A stretch of DNA of 64,000 nucleotides from Lodderomyces elongisporus (Eukaryota; Ascomycota; Pichiomycetes; Serinales; Debaryomycetaceae), in NCBI RefSeq assembly GCF_030384665.1, contig NC_083675.1, positions 62,001-126,000 of the forward strand, written 5' to 3'. Shown one piece after another: positions 10,801 through 20,284 of the stretch; the first letter of the stretch is position 1, and every line of letters starts with the position of its first letter. The notes under the pieces were generated by a model. The model was not told the DNA's origin. It saw only the letters and a list, made by a program, of their open reading frames with translations, and made no database searches. A program made the position numbers and the translations under genes.

Positions 10801-11311
10801 CATGTAAGGTGCCCTTGCCATAAGGCGATACCTTATACATTGAGATTGTACCGTTTGACATTCCACATGCTATAGTATTTTCCCTTGTCTTTATAGTATT
10901 CACTGAGCTTATCTTATTTGGATTCCTAGAGCGGTAGATGGACTTGACATCTAGTAGATCAATTTCCTGTAACACCTGCTGCTGATCACGATTCAAGCAC
11001 AATAGTCGAAGGTAGTTTTTACCACCAATCACAGCATGATGGCTTGGCTCATTCCCAGAGATATGATGCGAGATTTGTATGCCGCAATTCAATTGCCCAA
11101 TAGCTTGAACATCCCGTTCCGCATTGTAGGTAAGCCGTCGAGAGTAGCTATTGCTCAGTTGGTTTTTGCTGAGCCTTTTGCTAGATTTGTGTGAGCTAAT
11201 GGAGGAGTTGGCAGATGGAGAATTGCTCGATTGAGGAGTGCCTAATGTTCCATAAATGTTGAATGCAAATTTCGCTAGACTTTGCTGCTGTCCCTGACTA
11301 TCTTGAGCCAT
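7820..11311 (-). CDS. RTC1: SEA/GATOR2 complex WD40-RING protein Rtc1/Sea2 (WDR24-like)
   Basis: Component of the SEA (GATOR2-like) complex at the vacuole, which modulates TORC1 signalling. The protein is 1163 aa. The N-terminal WD40 propeller covers roughly residues 60-400 (repeats such as SQDGSIKLWDLRA and TGGRDHKICVFNY). The long middle is Ser/Asn-rich and low-complexity, with a short run of GPP/GVPGGP-like triplets. A C-terminal helical region precedes a zinc-binding RING-like end starting at C1079, with CxxC pairs YCSHC, YCDEC, CVFC and a late CGHRGHFGC. This domain order (WD40, helices, C-terminal RING) is that of WDR24/Rtc1. The start is the ATG at 11311. Confidence 0.9.
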   Translation of the reverse strand: MAQDSQGQQQSLAKFAFNIYGTLGTPQSSNSPSANSSISSHKSSKRLSKNQLSNSYSRRLTYNAERDVQAIGQLNCGIQISHHISGNEPSHHAVIGGKNYLRLLCLNRDQQQVLQEIDLLDVKSIYRSRNPNKISSVNTIKTRENTIACGMSNGTISMYKVSPYGKGTLHAMLSDHRRTVNSIDFIDSTDHIISGSQDGSIKLWDLRASPTKPVFNLQANLHNDPIRACQYSPHSVVRNKTCILSVHDSGALCKFDLRSGSGSNMYSPDRKWNLHAGPVLSLHIHPEKEYVATGGRDHKICVFNYSEGRSLRTTPENIINTYGSILKVRWSSYLVNQGGRAGDGGGMGSMHTSTSFGDSTLALTNYDLACLYLNDDPTVTIYNLNRKYIPKQIINPYSQKAISNFMWAQNEIQGRRIWTLNKANQFMAYDLDSNFDTDIKRPLDDLPPIGMSWNDNDDFIWVNQAKDEFEANFESMCDDEQFLTDTAAAATATSTAFTASTSTNTAIAAERASSFDLEDHDHKMAGSSLGTSPIERPSLTRSYTHNPMSQFMTKSPSPILRSGTGVLDMTSPPSAGSALSTSTYTPRPKLARNPSQTTQGSAGSFGSTPASSSFAIKYKSGASGPGVSGVPGGPGVPGVPGGPIGGSLRLNSMVKSPFAFPVELPFNDEEAFKFLATEYLVTTPEGFTLADTCLMNASVAHEVGAYQSSQVWRVLAISLSDEKTMNAAAARMKTRTTLDNKNHVDEPDSANADHFNAATNMSATTDPNITAVSHTKHDQEEDVDSFALKSIQSDLDNVVGSYNSNSTLSIKYGRNINPLSSVSSHGIAYHGNDVHSRTNSMHHSRANSFNNTHSVRAGSSGADDHLSVHSQSNPLAIDSTTSKRGDYELENTNLMNSIFLRSSPNSIGFGSSRSYSSLASSPIDARRALPERQVPPEPLELNHDTSLILEKKQSNHSPKLPKRSGLSIALKNDDHHDCENDYEDGTEAWSFKSLLKGALEYAASQGEITFVSTIAILFYELARDIITFDQCLGWLGEYVEILQRKCLFVEATKIINFAPLDVAEKLKTLYAADTIRLYCSHCLKLLTNEKSKRQTHGEFGYWYCDECLQRQLNCVFCNEPCKGLVVAISLKCGHRGHFGCLKEWFIDEQNVECPGGCDVPIVV

Positions 11312-11855
11312 TTAACAATGAGTAGCTTTTCCTGTGCTAGGGGGGGGGGACTGTAAAGGGCAGATTTGATAAAGGATACCGGGTATATAATACAGACGTG
11401 AATGTGGAGCGAGTGTTAAAGTGTAGTGAGTTTAAAGTAGTTTTGGAGACTAACGAGAATTTACGAGCTCTTTTCCACTTCTTTCACTCAATCATTTATT
11501 TTATTTATTTCAATTAAACTCTCTTATCGCGAGCACCTTTGAAATAGCATAAAAATTAAACAAGAACATTAAATTATCTCTTCTCCTTCCACCCCACTTT
11601 TTTTTTTTACACATGAGACACTTAGAACACTCAATTTTTCACCAGTAACACTCAACAGATTCTTTAATCACACTTATAAACACATAGGGACTAATTTGTT
11701 TTTGCTTGGCCCTTTCCTGCTCTCTGTTTTCCTTACATTTTTTTTTTTTCAAATTTAATTTAATTTAATTTTTTTATCAATTTATCAATTTTTCAATTTT
11801 TAATCCTCCATATTTGGATTCTTTTCCTCATTACATTTTATTTCATTTTTTTTTA
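11312..11855. other. Divergent promoter between RTC1 and the hydrolase gene
   Basis: A 544-bp bidirectional intergenic region with a G9 run near 11341 and several T-rich tracts (11600-11620, 11740-11810). No RNA gene or specific factor site was recognised. Confidence 0.6.
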
Positions 11856-12746
11856 ATGGTTTGGACAATTTACAGTTTAGTCAAGTCAATTACACAACTT
11901 GGTCTTGGTGTCAGTGCGGTAGCGTTAGCTGCATTATACTACTATCAAAGCTCACTAATTTACCCTGCTTCGCTTAATGATGGACATGGTTATTGCGCTA
12001 CTCCGGATGAGTACGACATTCCGTTCGAACAAGTATCTCTAACTACTGAAGATGGGGAGACGTTACAATGCTACTCGATGAAACAGGACCAAAAGGATCC
12101 AGACTACAAGAACAAGACCGTGCTTCTTTTGGCACCAAATGCTGGAAATATCGGCCATGCGTTACCTATAGCTGCAATTTTCTACAAGAGTTTCGGTTAC
12201 AATGCATTCATATATAGTTATCGTGGATACGGTAAATCTACCGGCGTACCAAGTGAAGTAGGATTGAAACGAGATGCTGATAGAGTAATGGAATACCTTT
12301 CTCGAGAAGACGCACAATACCAAGAGTCGTCAATTGTGCTCTATGGAAGATCATTGGGAGGCGCTGTTGGTGTCTATATTGCTGCGACAAAGTCATCGTG
12401 CGTGCATGCCATAATATTGGAAAATACATTTTTATCAATACGGAAAACAGTTCCACACATTTTCCCGCTTTTGAAATTTGTTACTGGATTTGTACATCAA
12501 AAGTGGGATCTGGAGTCGTTGGTGCCTTTGATTCCCAGCAAAATACCGGTACTTTTGTTGAGCGCAAGAAGAGACGAAATAGTCCCACCTTTGCACATGG
12601 ACACTATCTATGACTTGTTACAAAGCGAGAGCAAAGAAATCAAGACTTTTGAAAATAGTTACCACAATGACACTGTTTTACAGGAGGGATACTGGGATAA
12701 AATACATGCATTCATCAAAGACAAAGTAAATCCTGTTGGACTTTAA
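11856..12746 (+). CDS. ABHD13/BEM46-family alpha/beta hydrolase
   Basis: Membrane-anchored serine hydrolase of the BEM46/ABHD13 family (S. cerevisiae YNL320W type); the substrate is not established. The start is the ATG at 11856 (upstream extension only via TTG), giving 296 aa. An N-terminal hydrophobic segment (about 12-30) is probably a signal anchor. The hydrolase fold shows the oxyanion-region APNAGNIGH, the nucleophile elbow GRSLGG with Ser166, Asp240 in SARRDE and His270 in NSYHND, a complete catalytic triad in the right order. Length and layout match the family. It stands divergent from RTC1 and convergent with CDC33. Confidence 0.88.
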   Translation: MVWTIYSLVKSITQLGLGVSAVALAALYYYQSSLIYPASLNDGHGYCATPDEYDIPFEQVSLTTEDGETLQCYSMKQDQKDPDYKNKTVLLLAPNAGNIGHALPIAAIFYKSFGYNAFIYSYRGYGKSTGVPSEVGLKRDADRVMEYLSREDAQYQESSIVLYGRSLGGAVGVYIAATKSSCVHAIILENTFLSIRKTVPHIFPLLKFVTGFVHQKWDLESLVPLIPSKIPVLLLSARRDEIVPPLHMDTIYDLLQSESKEIKTFENSYHNDTVLQEGYWDKIHAFIKDKVNPVGL

Positions 12747-13037
12747 AGAAAAGAAAAAAAAAACAGGATAAAAGCAGAACAAAAACAGAACAAAATAGAA
12801 ACAACAATATCAACAAAAGAATTTAACATTCTTTGTTGGTACTATCCTCTAAAACTATAATATTAGACCAAGGGTTAATAATATACACACCTTCTGTAAC
12901 TTTAACAACAACCACAGCCTCTTAACCAAAAACAAAAAGTAGATGGCCAATGGAGGAGGAGTGGGGTGAACAAGTAAGGAACTAATCTGGCCTTATTCCT
13001 TTTGCGTGGAGGTTGGAAAAATTTAGTACTAACAAAA

Positions 13038-13682
13038 TTACAAGACAATTTGTGGTTCAGCACCTTTTTGGTTCGATGCGTTGTGCGAGATAAACTCGAC
13101 TCGCTGGTCGTCTTTCAATTGTAAGATTTTCTTTAATCTCTCTCCAACGGTTCTTAATTTCGACTCATCACAGTCCTTGGTCCAGATACCGATTCTGTAA
13201 ACTTGCTTTCTAACGTTGATAACAATTCCGTTGACTTCATCTTCGTCGTCTTCAATGGTTTCACCAATAACGGCAAGCAATCCTCTAAGCCACAAGTCGT
13301 TGATGATTGGGTTACCTTCCTTTTTCAGGAATGCGTGTTGCCATTTACCACCTTTGGCGTTGGCCTCATCTTCCCACTCGGGTCTGATACCTTCTTTGAA
13401 CAAGTGGTAGTCTGACTTTAATGGAATTTGGTTAGCAGATGGGATCGAGTTGTAGATACCCCAAAACTCCTCTACTGACGAAAACGCAATCACTGGTTTC
13501 AAAAGATCGTGCCAGTTTTCAGACTTGTTAGTCTGTGGCTTTGTATACCAAAGAGTCCATCTGTGATTCAATGGGTGCTTTGCGGTGAATTCTTCTTTGG
13601 AATCAAAAACAGTCTTTTCTGCGGACTCTTGTTTGGAATCTAACGACAAGTCTTCTGTTTTCTTAGTTAATTCTTCAGACAT
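13038..13682 (-). CDS. CDC33: mRNA cap-binding protein eIF4E
   Basis: Translation initiation factor that binds the 5' cap and recruits eIF4G. The 214-aa protein has an unstructured N-terminus of about 35 residues, then the eIF4E fold beginning HPLNHRWTLWYTKP. Cap-stacking tryptophans are present as W57 (SENWHDL) and W103 with E104 (RPEWEDE). The dorsal eIF4G-binding tryptophan is W74 (EEFWGIY). Leu codons are mainly TTG and CTT, as expected of a highly expressed gene in this clade. The start ATG at 13682 is unambiguous. Confidence 0.96.
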   Translation of the reverse strand: MSEELTKKTEDLSLDSKQESAEKTVFDSKEEFTAKHPLNHRWTLWYTKPQTNKSENWHDLLKPVIAFSSVEEFWGIYNSIPSANQIPLKSDYHLFKEGIRPEWEDEANAKGGKWQHAFLKKEGNPIINDLWLRGLLAVIGETIEDDEDEVNGIVINVRKQVYRIGIWTKDCDESKLRTVGERLKKILQLKDDQRVEFISHNASNQKGAEPQIVL

Positions 13683-14344
13683 AATCTAAAATGGAAAAGA
13701 AAAGGGGAAATAAAATGTTAGTGTCAAAGTTTCTTTGCTACTTGCTCCTTAAAGCAACTCAATAGTTCCTACATACTCACTTATTTAGACGATTCAAGAA
13801 GGGGTTTATATAGATGAATCTTTCAAAGGGCTGTTTCTCGAATTTTTGGTTTAATCTTCAAAAATTTTTAATATCAAAAAAAAAGGCCAAGAGAGAGTGA
13901 GAGAGAGTGTGTGAAAGTGAGAATGTGTTGTGTTTGTATGTGTGTGTGTGTGTGTCGAAGTGAAAATATGTGGAAAATTATCGACACTGGTTGCGACACG
14001 ACAAAAAGGCAAACATTGCTCTAAAACCACAATATAATGGATAGGGTGCTAGCAAGAAGTAAGATGAAGAACTAGTTGAATTTAGAAATTAAAACAAAAA
14101 AACAAAGAAACAAAGAAACAGAGACATAGTGATATTAGGATGGAACTTGGTATGTGTAAAGAGGTACTAAGAAGTATTTAGTTAGTGAACTCTTCTCCTT
14201 TTTTGTTTGTTGTATTCTTCTATCGTCAATAAGTCTACTCCTAAAACCTCTAGTAAAAGAAAAAAAAAATAAAAGGCAATCGTTTAACAAAAAATCATCA
14301 CTATATAAAGAAAACAAAAAGAATGATACAGGATAAATTCTGCA
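13683..14344. other. CDC33 upstream region / 3' flank of the KRE1-like gene
   Basis: A 662-bp non-coding stretch. A purine-rich GAGAGAGTG-type run and a (TG)n microsatellite lie at about 13887-13954. A possible TATA sequence (TTATATAGAT) is at 13806-13815. No RNA gene was recognised. Confidence 0.6.
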
Positions 14345-14719
14345 TTAGATCAATCCCAATAGCACGTATACTGCACCAGCAACTCCAGCGTAGACATTAT
14401 TGCCACTGCTGCCAGCTCCAGCATTGCCTTGAGAAATGGTGGTGTGGTCGTAAGATCTGTGCCCACCAACTGAACCGCTGATGGTGCCCATTCCTATTTC
14501 TCCACTGGCAATACTTTGACCGGCTGCGTCGGTATTTATACTCAGGAAGGATTGACTGAATAATGTGGACATAGTAGTAAGTTCACCCTTCACTGTGGTT
14601 GTGATCCACACGATGGTTTGCTCACTGGTTTTAGCACCGGCACCATCACCTTGGTCGGCCAAGCCATAAACCGATGCAAAAAGGAAGAATATGCAGCTCA
14701 ATAGTTTACCAAAAATCAT
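14345..14719 (-). CDS. KRE1: Small GPI-anchored cell-wall protein, KRE1-like
   Basis: A 124-aa secreted protein. The N-terminal 20 residues (IFGKLLSCIFFLFASVYG) form a signal peptide. The middle has IVWITTTVKGELTT, SFLSINT and then SGEIGMGTISGSVGGHRSY. The C-terminus is a short Ser/Gly/Asn stretch followed by a hydrophobic tail (VYAGVAGAVYVLLGLI), the layout of a GPI signal. The paired VWxTTT and SGxIGxGxxSGSVGxxRxY patterns are those I associate with Kre1, a surface protein needed for beta-1,6-glucan assembly. The identification is from memory of the family and the protein is short, so the family call is less certain than the gene itself. Confidence 0.65.
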   Translation of the reverse strand: MIFGKLLSCIFFLFASVYGLADQGDGAGAKTSEQTIVWITTTVKGELTTMSTLFSQSFLSINTDAAGQSIASGEIGMGTISGSVGGHRSYDHTTISQGNAGAGSSGNNVYAGVAGAVYVLLGLI

Positions 14720-15886
14720 CTCTATATGTATATGTCTATCTTTATTTTGCGTCTAAGTAGCACTGTTGTGTATTCTATGGATATGTTGTGTGAAGCTCAA
14801 GTCTTTTGCGTTACTTTTTGGCTCTTTGCGTATGTGAATTTTGGGCTTATGTGTATATTTTAGCCTAAGCCTTGCTCGTACTTGTGAGATAAAGGTCTTG
14901 GCGGAAGCAAGGATGATAAATGTTTCTAATGTATTTTAATCTACTGTTGTTGCAGCTATATAACGAATGTGTTTGCAACTTACTGTCTGTTGGATGTTTA
15001 AGTTTCCTCTTTCAAGTGTAATATTAATGTGAAATCTCCAAGAGAAAGAAAACAGAGTATAACAGTAGATCTGGGTGCTTGTATTATCCAAATCTTGACT
15101 TGAAAATATAATTTTTTTTTGGGAGTGTGAGCGAGAGAGAGTGAGTGTGCGAGAGGGAGAGCAAAAAAACAAAAGAAAAAAAGAAACTAGCACTGCCTCA
15201 AATCAGTTCAAAACACAGTAACCAAAAATGGAAATATCCAATATATCACGTGCATGTAGTCACCTGATTGAATAGTAAATTTTCTTCAGTATTTTTTTTT
15301 ATGGTTTACTATTAAAAGCTTGCTAGATCAAATGGACTCTGAATGAACTGTTGCTAAAAAGATGTTGTATAGATATAAAAAGAACAGAATGTTGCTGTTG
15401 TTGTGTTCCAAAGAAAAGAAGTGTTAAGAAGTGAAGAACAAAAGAAGAAAGAGAAAAGGTGACTGGATCCAAGCAAATACTTTGTTATTATATTCAATTG
15501 TACTAAGCTTCTCCATCGAAAATGAACTTGGCAAATTCATTTGGGCTAGCATTTGATGATGATGATGATGAAGATAAATCACTATTTTCTAAATGTTGTG
15601 GTTATGCTTCTAGTCTAATGGCCTAACCTTTTTTTTGATACTAGCTTCTGATGGGATGCAAAAATCATCTTTTAAATCGTTTTGCCAGTTTTGGGGTTCT
15701 TTATTTTTCTTTTTATATTTTTTTTTTTATTTTTTTTTTATTTTTTATTTAGTTTTTTTTTTTATTTGTAAAGACTTGTGTAGAGAGCGCATCTCAAATG
15801 TAAATGCCTTTTAACTAATATTTCACTTCAGGACCTTCTCGACTCATCGAAAACCAACATTTGTCACTATTTAGATAAAGAAGCAA
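14720..15886. other. Divergent region between the KRE1-like gene and BFR2
   Basis: About 1.17 kb upstream of both genes. It holds a GAGAGAG/GTGTGC-type low-complexity run (15122-15160), a CACGTG palindrome (15246-15251), a short open frame at 15522-15626 and T-rich DNA at 15700-15770. Intron-like acceptor signals lie just before BFR2 (see findings). Confidence 0.6.
15522..15626 (+). other. Short upstream ORF in the BFR2 leader region
   Basis: A 34-codon ATG-started frame beginning MNLANSFGLAFDDDDDEDK, about 260 bp before the BFR2 start. It looks more protein-like than random AT-rich frames because of its acidic run. No family was recognised. It might be a regulatory uORF, the first exon of a tiny spliced gene, or chance. 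Confidence 0.25.
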
Positions 15887-17533
15887 ATGGCCAAAAAGAC
15901 ATTAGCAGACGAGATCTCAAGCTTGTACAAGCCCAAAGAAGAATATGATGTAGAGGATTTTGACTCGGGAAGACCAGCCAGTGATCTTTTCCAACACGAT
16001 GACGCTGCAGGAGAAGATAGTTCTGAAGACGTTTCCGATGAGGAGTTAAAGAAACAACATTATGTTTCGTCAACAAAATCGAAATTGAGAGGTCAGCAAG
16101 GGTTAAATTTGGGAAAGATGTACACAGGAGACGTTGTTTCCAGAGAGGATTTATACCGCGATGACGAAGAAGAAGAGGAAGAAGAAGAAGAAGAGGAAGA
16201 AGAAGAAGAGAGGGAGGATGATGATGATGATGAAAAGGAGGAGGAGGAGGAGGAGGAGGAGGAGGAGGACAATTTTGAGGCGTTTTCTTCAGATGAACAG
16301 GAGTCTGAGATCGATTCTGAGCTGGCGTCAGATGAGGACACCAACAACAGGCGTTTGTCCAAACCTAGTAATCCGACAACCCCAAAGAGTGATTTAATCA
16401 AGAAAATCATGAAGGACGAACGAACACATCTTATCAATAGGTTATCACAATCTGCAGTCAATGACTCTCTCAAAGGGTTTGCTGTACAACAACAACACAA
16501 GACGTATGAGAAATTAATCGATGTGCGAATAAAATTCCAGAAAGCTGTTGGTGCGGCAAACAAACTACCTATTGACTCGGCATCGTTTGACAAATACAAG
16601 TCAGATGAGTCTGCCGAATTGCTCAAGGACACAAAAGGCCAGCTCTACGAGCTTTTGAAAAGTCTATTCAAACTCAGATCTCAATTGGACAACAACAACA
16701 GCAACAACAACAACAGCAACAACAAAGCAACTGATATCAAAGCACCTAAGAAGAGAACATTCCTGGAATATGCTAAAACAACGGCTAATGCCGACAAGAA
16801 ACTTCAAGCTGATAGAAGTTCCATTTTAAACAAATGGTCAATGAAAGTACAAAACTCTTCCGGTGGAACGGCAATCAATGCCAACAAGTTTAAGGCCATC
16901 AATCAGTCCTTTGAACAACAAGTTCAGAACAACTTATCTGATATGGAAAGGTTGGTGAAACGAACAAGATTAAATAGAAGGCAAATTATGCCAATTGGTT
17001 ACACTCCTTCGTTGGACTTGGAAACCTCACAATCCAACGGCACTCGTCCTGATGCTAACCTTGATGACGATTCCATTATCCCAGAAGAGCCTTTACGTAA
17101 AAAATCACAAGGTCAAGAGATTCCTTATATATTTGACGATGAGGACTTTTACCGTGTCTTACTTAATGACTTGGTTGATCGTAAAGTGCAAACAGCCGAC
17201 CCAACGTCAAACATCACCATTGTTAGATCTGCCCAAAGAGCAAATAAACTACTGAATAATGTAGATACAAAGGCGTCAAAGGGAAGAAAATTGAGATTCC
17301 ATGTGCAAGAACAGATTGCCAATTTTGAAACCTCTACAGGTGGCTGGAAATGGAACGACGACCAGATTGACGAGTTCTTTGCTTCATTATTAGGACAAAA
17401 GGTTAATATGAAAGAAGATGAGGATGATGAGGATGATGATGAAGAGAATGGAGAAAGTAAAGAAGAAGATGCTAACAATGGCTCTGAAGAAATATCGTTG
17501 GCCAATGGCGATGGTATCAGACTTTTCGGTTAA
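15887..17533 (+). CDS. BFR2: Ribosome biogenesis factor Bfr2 (AATF/Che-1 family)
   Basis: Nucleolar SSU-processome factor (AATF/Traube family) needed for 18S rRNA maturation. The 548-aa protein starts AKKTLADEISSLYKPKEEYD, the usual N-terminus of fungal Bfr2. An exceptionally long acidic run covers about residues 92-130, with near-pure Glu encoded by GAA/GAG repeats at 16164-16269. The AATF region follows (RLSQSAVNDSLKGFAVQQQ, then a Ser/Asn repeat around 265-280). The C-terminal TRAUB domain is clear: GRKLRFHVQEQIANFETS and WNDDQIDEFFASLLGQ. A second acidic tail ends the protein. Confidence 0.9.
   Translation: MAKKTLADEISSLYKPKEEYDVEDFDSGRPASDLFQHDDAAGEDSSEDVSDEELKKQHYVSSTKSKLRGQQGLNLGKMYTGDVVSREDLYRDDEEEEEEEEEEEEEEEREDDDDDEKEEEEEEEEEEDNFEAFSSDEQESEIDSELASDEDTNNRRLSKPSNPTTPKSDLIKKIMKDERTHLINRLSQSAVNDSLKGFAVQQQHKTYEKLIDVRIKFQKAVGAANKLPIDSASFDKYKSDESAELLKDTKGQLYELLKSLFKLRSQLDNNNSNNNNSNNKATDIKAPKKRTFLEYAKTTANADKKLQADRSSILNKWSMKVQNSSGGTAINANKFKAINQSFEQQVQNNLSDMERLVKRTRLNRRQIMPIGYTPSLDLETSQSNGTRPDANLDDDSIIPEEPLRKKSQGQEIPYIFDDEDFYRVLLNDLVDRKVQTADPTSNITIVRSAQRANKLLNNVDTKASKGRKLRFHVQEQIANFETSTGGWKWNDDQIDEFFASLLGQKVNMKEDEDDEDDDEENGESKEEDANNGSEEISLANGDGIRLFG
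16164..16269 (+). repeat. GAA/GAG trinucleotide tract in BFR2
   Basis: Impure (GAA/GAG/GAT)n microsatellite coding for Glu/Asp. It produces apparent long frames on both strands (poly-Arg/Lys and poly-Ser) that are not genes. Likely length-variable between strains. Confidence 0.8.
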
Positions 17534-19055
17534 ATGTGTTGTGGATGTGATATAGATGATTTATAGACGATGTGGAAAGTAGTAGACCGGTTTCAATCTC
17601 AATCTGTTATTAAGAAAAGGTAGATTTTTAATCAAAAGCATATCAATGATTTATAGTTTTGAATCAAAAAAGACAATACAAAACAAATCTGTTAAGCTTC
17701 GGATTAAGTGTAGGTGTGTTGAATTTGTGCGTTCCCTACTTAAGATTGTGTAAAATTAGCTGACCCATCTCAGTAACCTCCCTAGAAATAAATTCAGCAT
17801 TCTTTTCACATGTTCTTTCCTTCTCCTAACAAAACTCATTAGTTTGTTACCTCATCGCTATTATAATGAAAAAAAAATTGACTTTGTTGTTGTCAAATGT
17901 ACACATTACAAAATTGAATATAGACGATTCAAGTTACAAGTGGGAAACCATATACACATCAAGAGCTTACCAACATTTATTTAGCATTGTACTCAGTTCC
18001 CCCATAGTAAATATGGTTTAAACTTGCAAGCCTCACTCCGTTAAGCTTCTATGGCTCACAATGCTACTAAATGTCTGAGTACATACTTTTATTCAAAGTA
18101 TCTCATCGTCTTTACAACTACAAATTTATAGAAATCGTACTTTATTGATCAAAAGTCAAAAAAAAAATATTCTGCCTCGACATGACAAACAGATATCAGC
18201 AAAGGCACTTTAATCACTAATCCAGTCGTAAGATCAATCACATGATCATTCCCGTAATTCAGTTTCTTTTTTTTTCCATAAACTATTGAAAAAAAGATAA
18301 AAGTTAGTAACAATCCGAGTAGACATCAATGTCATAATCATCTTCTTCTCCCGTACTAAACAGTCACGAATGAAATATTCAATCAAATAATATCAGACAA
18401 AAAAAATTAAGGTAGCTAGGGTTTTTCCACATCGACATTACGTCTCGAGCCAAATGCACTCGGACTCATCATTTAGATGATTGAATATCTCGTTTCGTAA
18501 CTCCGAGTTCTGAAAGGTGAAGGTGAATGACATTTAATGCATCCAAATAAACAAGTGATACGTGCATATATATATACATATATGCATATGTGATTGTTTA
18601 TTCGAATGAAAATATGAACATACAATTGATCAAATCAACCTTGCTAAATAAACTCCAGCAAAGAATTGCATACTGATGAAGAACAAGAAGAAAGAAAGGA
18701 AAAAGAAAGAAATAAAAAGTGATGAAGAATGAGATTGTTTTTTTTTTTTCAACAAGAATTTATCCTCTTCTCTCTCGCACTCATCTCCAGCGAATTTTTC
18801 TCATAAAAAGTCCAATGTCGCAGACATGTTCTTTTGAATCAGTTATTTACGACAGAAGCTACCATTTTCTCTTTTTGTACCCTTATGACCTTGAACCTTT
18901 GAGGCCTAACAACACCTTCACATGTATCACCATATATACTTTGAATAGCATTGCAATAATCTATATACGAGAGCTTTTACTGGGACCTCTCTCTTTTTTT
19001 AAAAACAATTAGAAGAGTACATTACCTTCTTGATACAAGATAAACTTATTCTACA
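17534..19055. other. BFR2 3' flank and long SPT3 upstream region
   Basis: About 1.5 kb with no recognisable gene. Frames near 18719-19012 have no domain and begin without a plausible context. A TATATATACATATATGCATATG palindromic TA-rich stretch lies near 18567-18590. The reason for such a long SPT3 leader or promoter is not visible. Confidence 0.6.
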
Positions 19056-20057
19056 ATGTCTGGAGATAATAAATACAAGTACAGGATAGAAATCCAACAA
19101 ATGATGTTTGTTTCCGGCGAGTCTAACGATCCACCAATTGAAACTACTTCCTTAATTGAAGATATAGTTCGCGGTCAAGTTATAGAAATTCTTATTCAAA
19201 CCACGAAAACTGCAAATAGTCGAGGCTCCAAAAGTATCGCACCCGAAGACGTCATTTTCCTTATAAGGCATGACAAAGCTAAGGTCAATAGACTACGAAC
19301 GTATTTGTCATGGAAAGATGTGAGAAAGAATGCTAAAGACCAGGAAGGTGGGGGCACAGAGTCTCTTTTGGAAGGTGGTGGGGCAGATGCTAGTGCTGGC
19401 GGCAGTGGGGCTAATGGGGGTGCACCAGGTCAGCTGAGTGCAAACGATAGCTCTAAAATGCTTTCACGATATAAAAAGTCCAAGATCAGATTACCTTGGG
19501 AAGTACAATTTATGTTTAGTGAGCAGCATTTGGAGACCGCTGAGGAAAACGAACAATTTGACGAGGAAGAGAAAGCAGCAACCATAGCTTCGCTTAAAAG
19601 GTTAAAGATGGCCGACGATCGAACAAAGAACATGACTAGGGAAGAATACGTTCATTGGTCAGAATGTAGACAAGCATCGTTCACTTTCAGAAAGGCCAAG
19701 AGATTTAGAGAGTGGGCTCAAATGGCACAGTTGTGCGACTCTAGGCCGAATGATGATGTAATTGATATTTTGGGGTTCCTCACATTTGAGATTGTTTGTT
19801 CACTTACTGAAGAAGCAATGAATATCAAGAACTCGGAGGATAAATTGACTCAATTGCAGCAGGAGAAAAATAGAGAGCAAGAAAAACAACCGAAAAAGAG
19901 AAAGTATTTGTTTGATAAGCCGGACGAGTTGGCATCGCCAATCATGCCCTATCACATAGAGGAAGCTTGGAGGAGGCTCCAAAAGACAGATTTCAAGCAT
20001 AAAGCAGCCAGGTCTTTTGGAGGTGGCATGATCAAGACTAGAACAAGACTTATTTAG
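19056..20057 (+). CDS. SPT3: SAGA complex subunit Spt3
   Basis: SAGA subunit that contacts TBP and guides it to TATA promoters. The 333-aa protein has an N-terminal histone-fold half (KYRIEIQQMMFVSGESNDP, then SIAPEDVIFLIRHDKAKVNRL). A second histone-fold-like region follows (IRLPWEVQFMF..., later ASFTFRKAKRFREWAQM and DVIDILGFLTFEIVCSLTEEA). Between them is a Gly-rich linker (about 100-128) containing a CTG codon. The basic tail ends TRTRLI. Both paired histone folds in one chain, joined by a linker, are diagnostic of Spt3. Confidence 0.94.
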   Translation: MSGDNKYKYRIEIQQMMFVSGESNDPPIETTSLIEDIVRGQVIEILIQTTKTANSRGSKSIAPEDVIFLIRHDKAKVNRLRTYLSWKDVRKNAKDQEGGGTESLLEGGGADASAGGSGANGGAPGQLSANDSSKMLSRYKKSKIRLPWEVQFMFSEQHLETAEENEQFDEEEKAATIASLKRLKMADDRTKNMTREEYVHWSECRQASFTFRKAKRFREWAQMAQLCDSRPNDDVIDILGFLTFEIVCSLTEEAMNIKNSEDKLTQLQQEKNREQEKQPKKRKYLFDKPDELASPIMPYHIEEAWRRLQKTDFKHKAARSFGGGMIKTRTRLI

Positions 20058-20284
20058 TATGGAAATAACAATAGTGAAAGGAAAAAGGAAAAAAGAAAGA
20101 AGGAAAAAGAAAAAGGAAAAAAGAAAGAAGGAAAAAGAAAAAAGAGAAAAGAAAGAGATACGAGAAATAAAAGAAAAAAGAATCGCGGTTATTGCTCCAC
20201 TTACGTTTTTTCTTTATTACAACCACATTATCATTTATATAATTCGTTGTCGTTCAATTTTCGTACATCATCATTTGAGATTAG

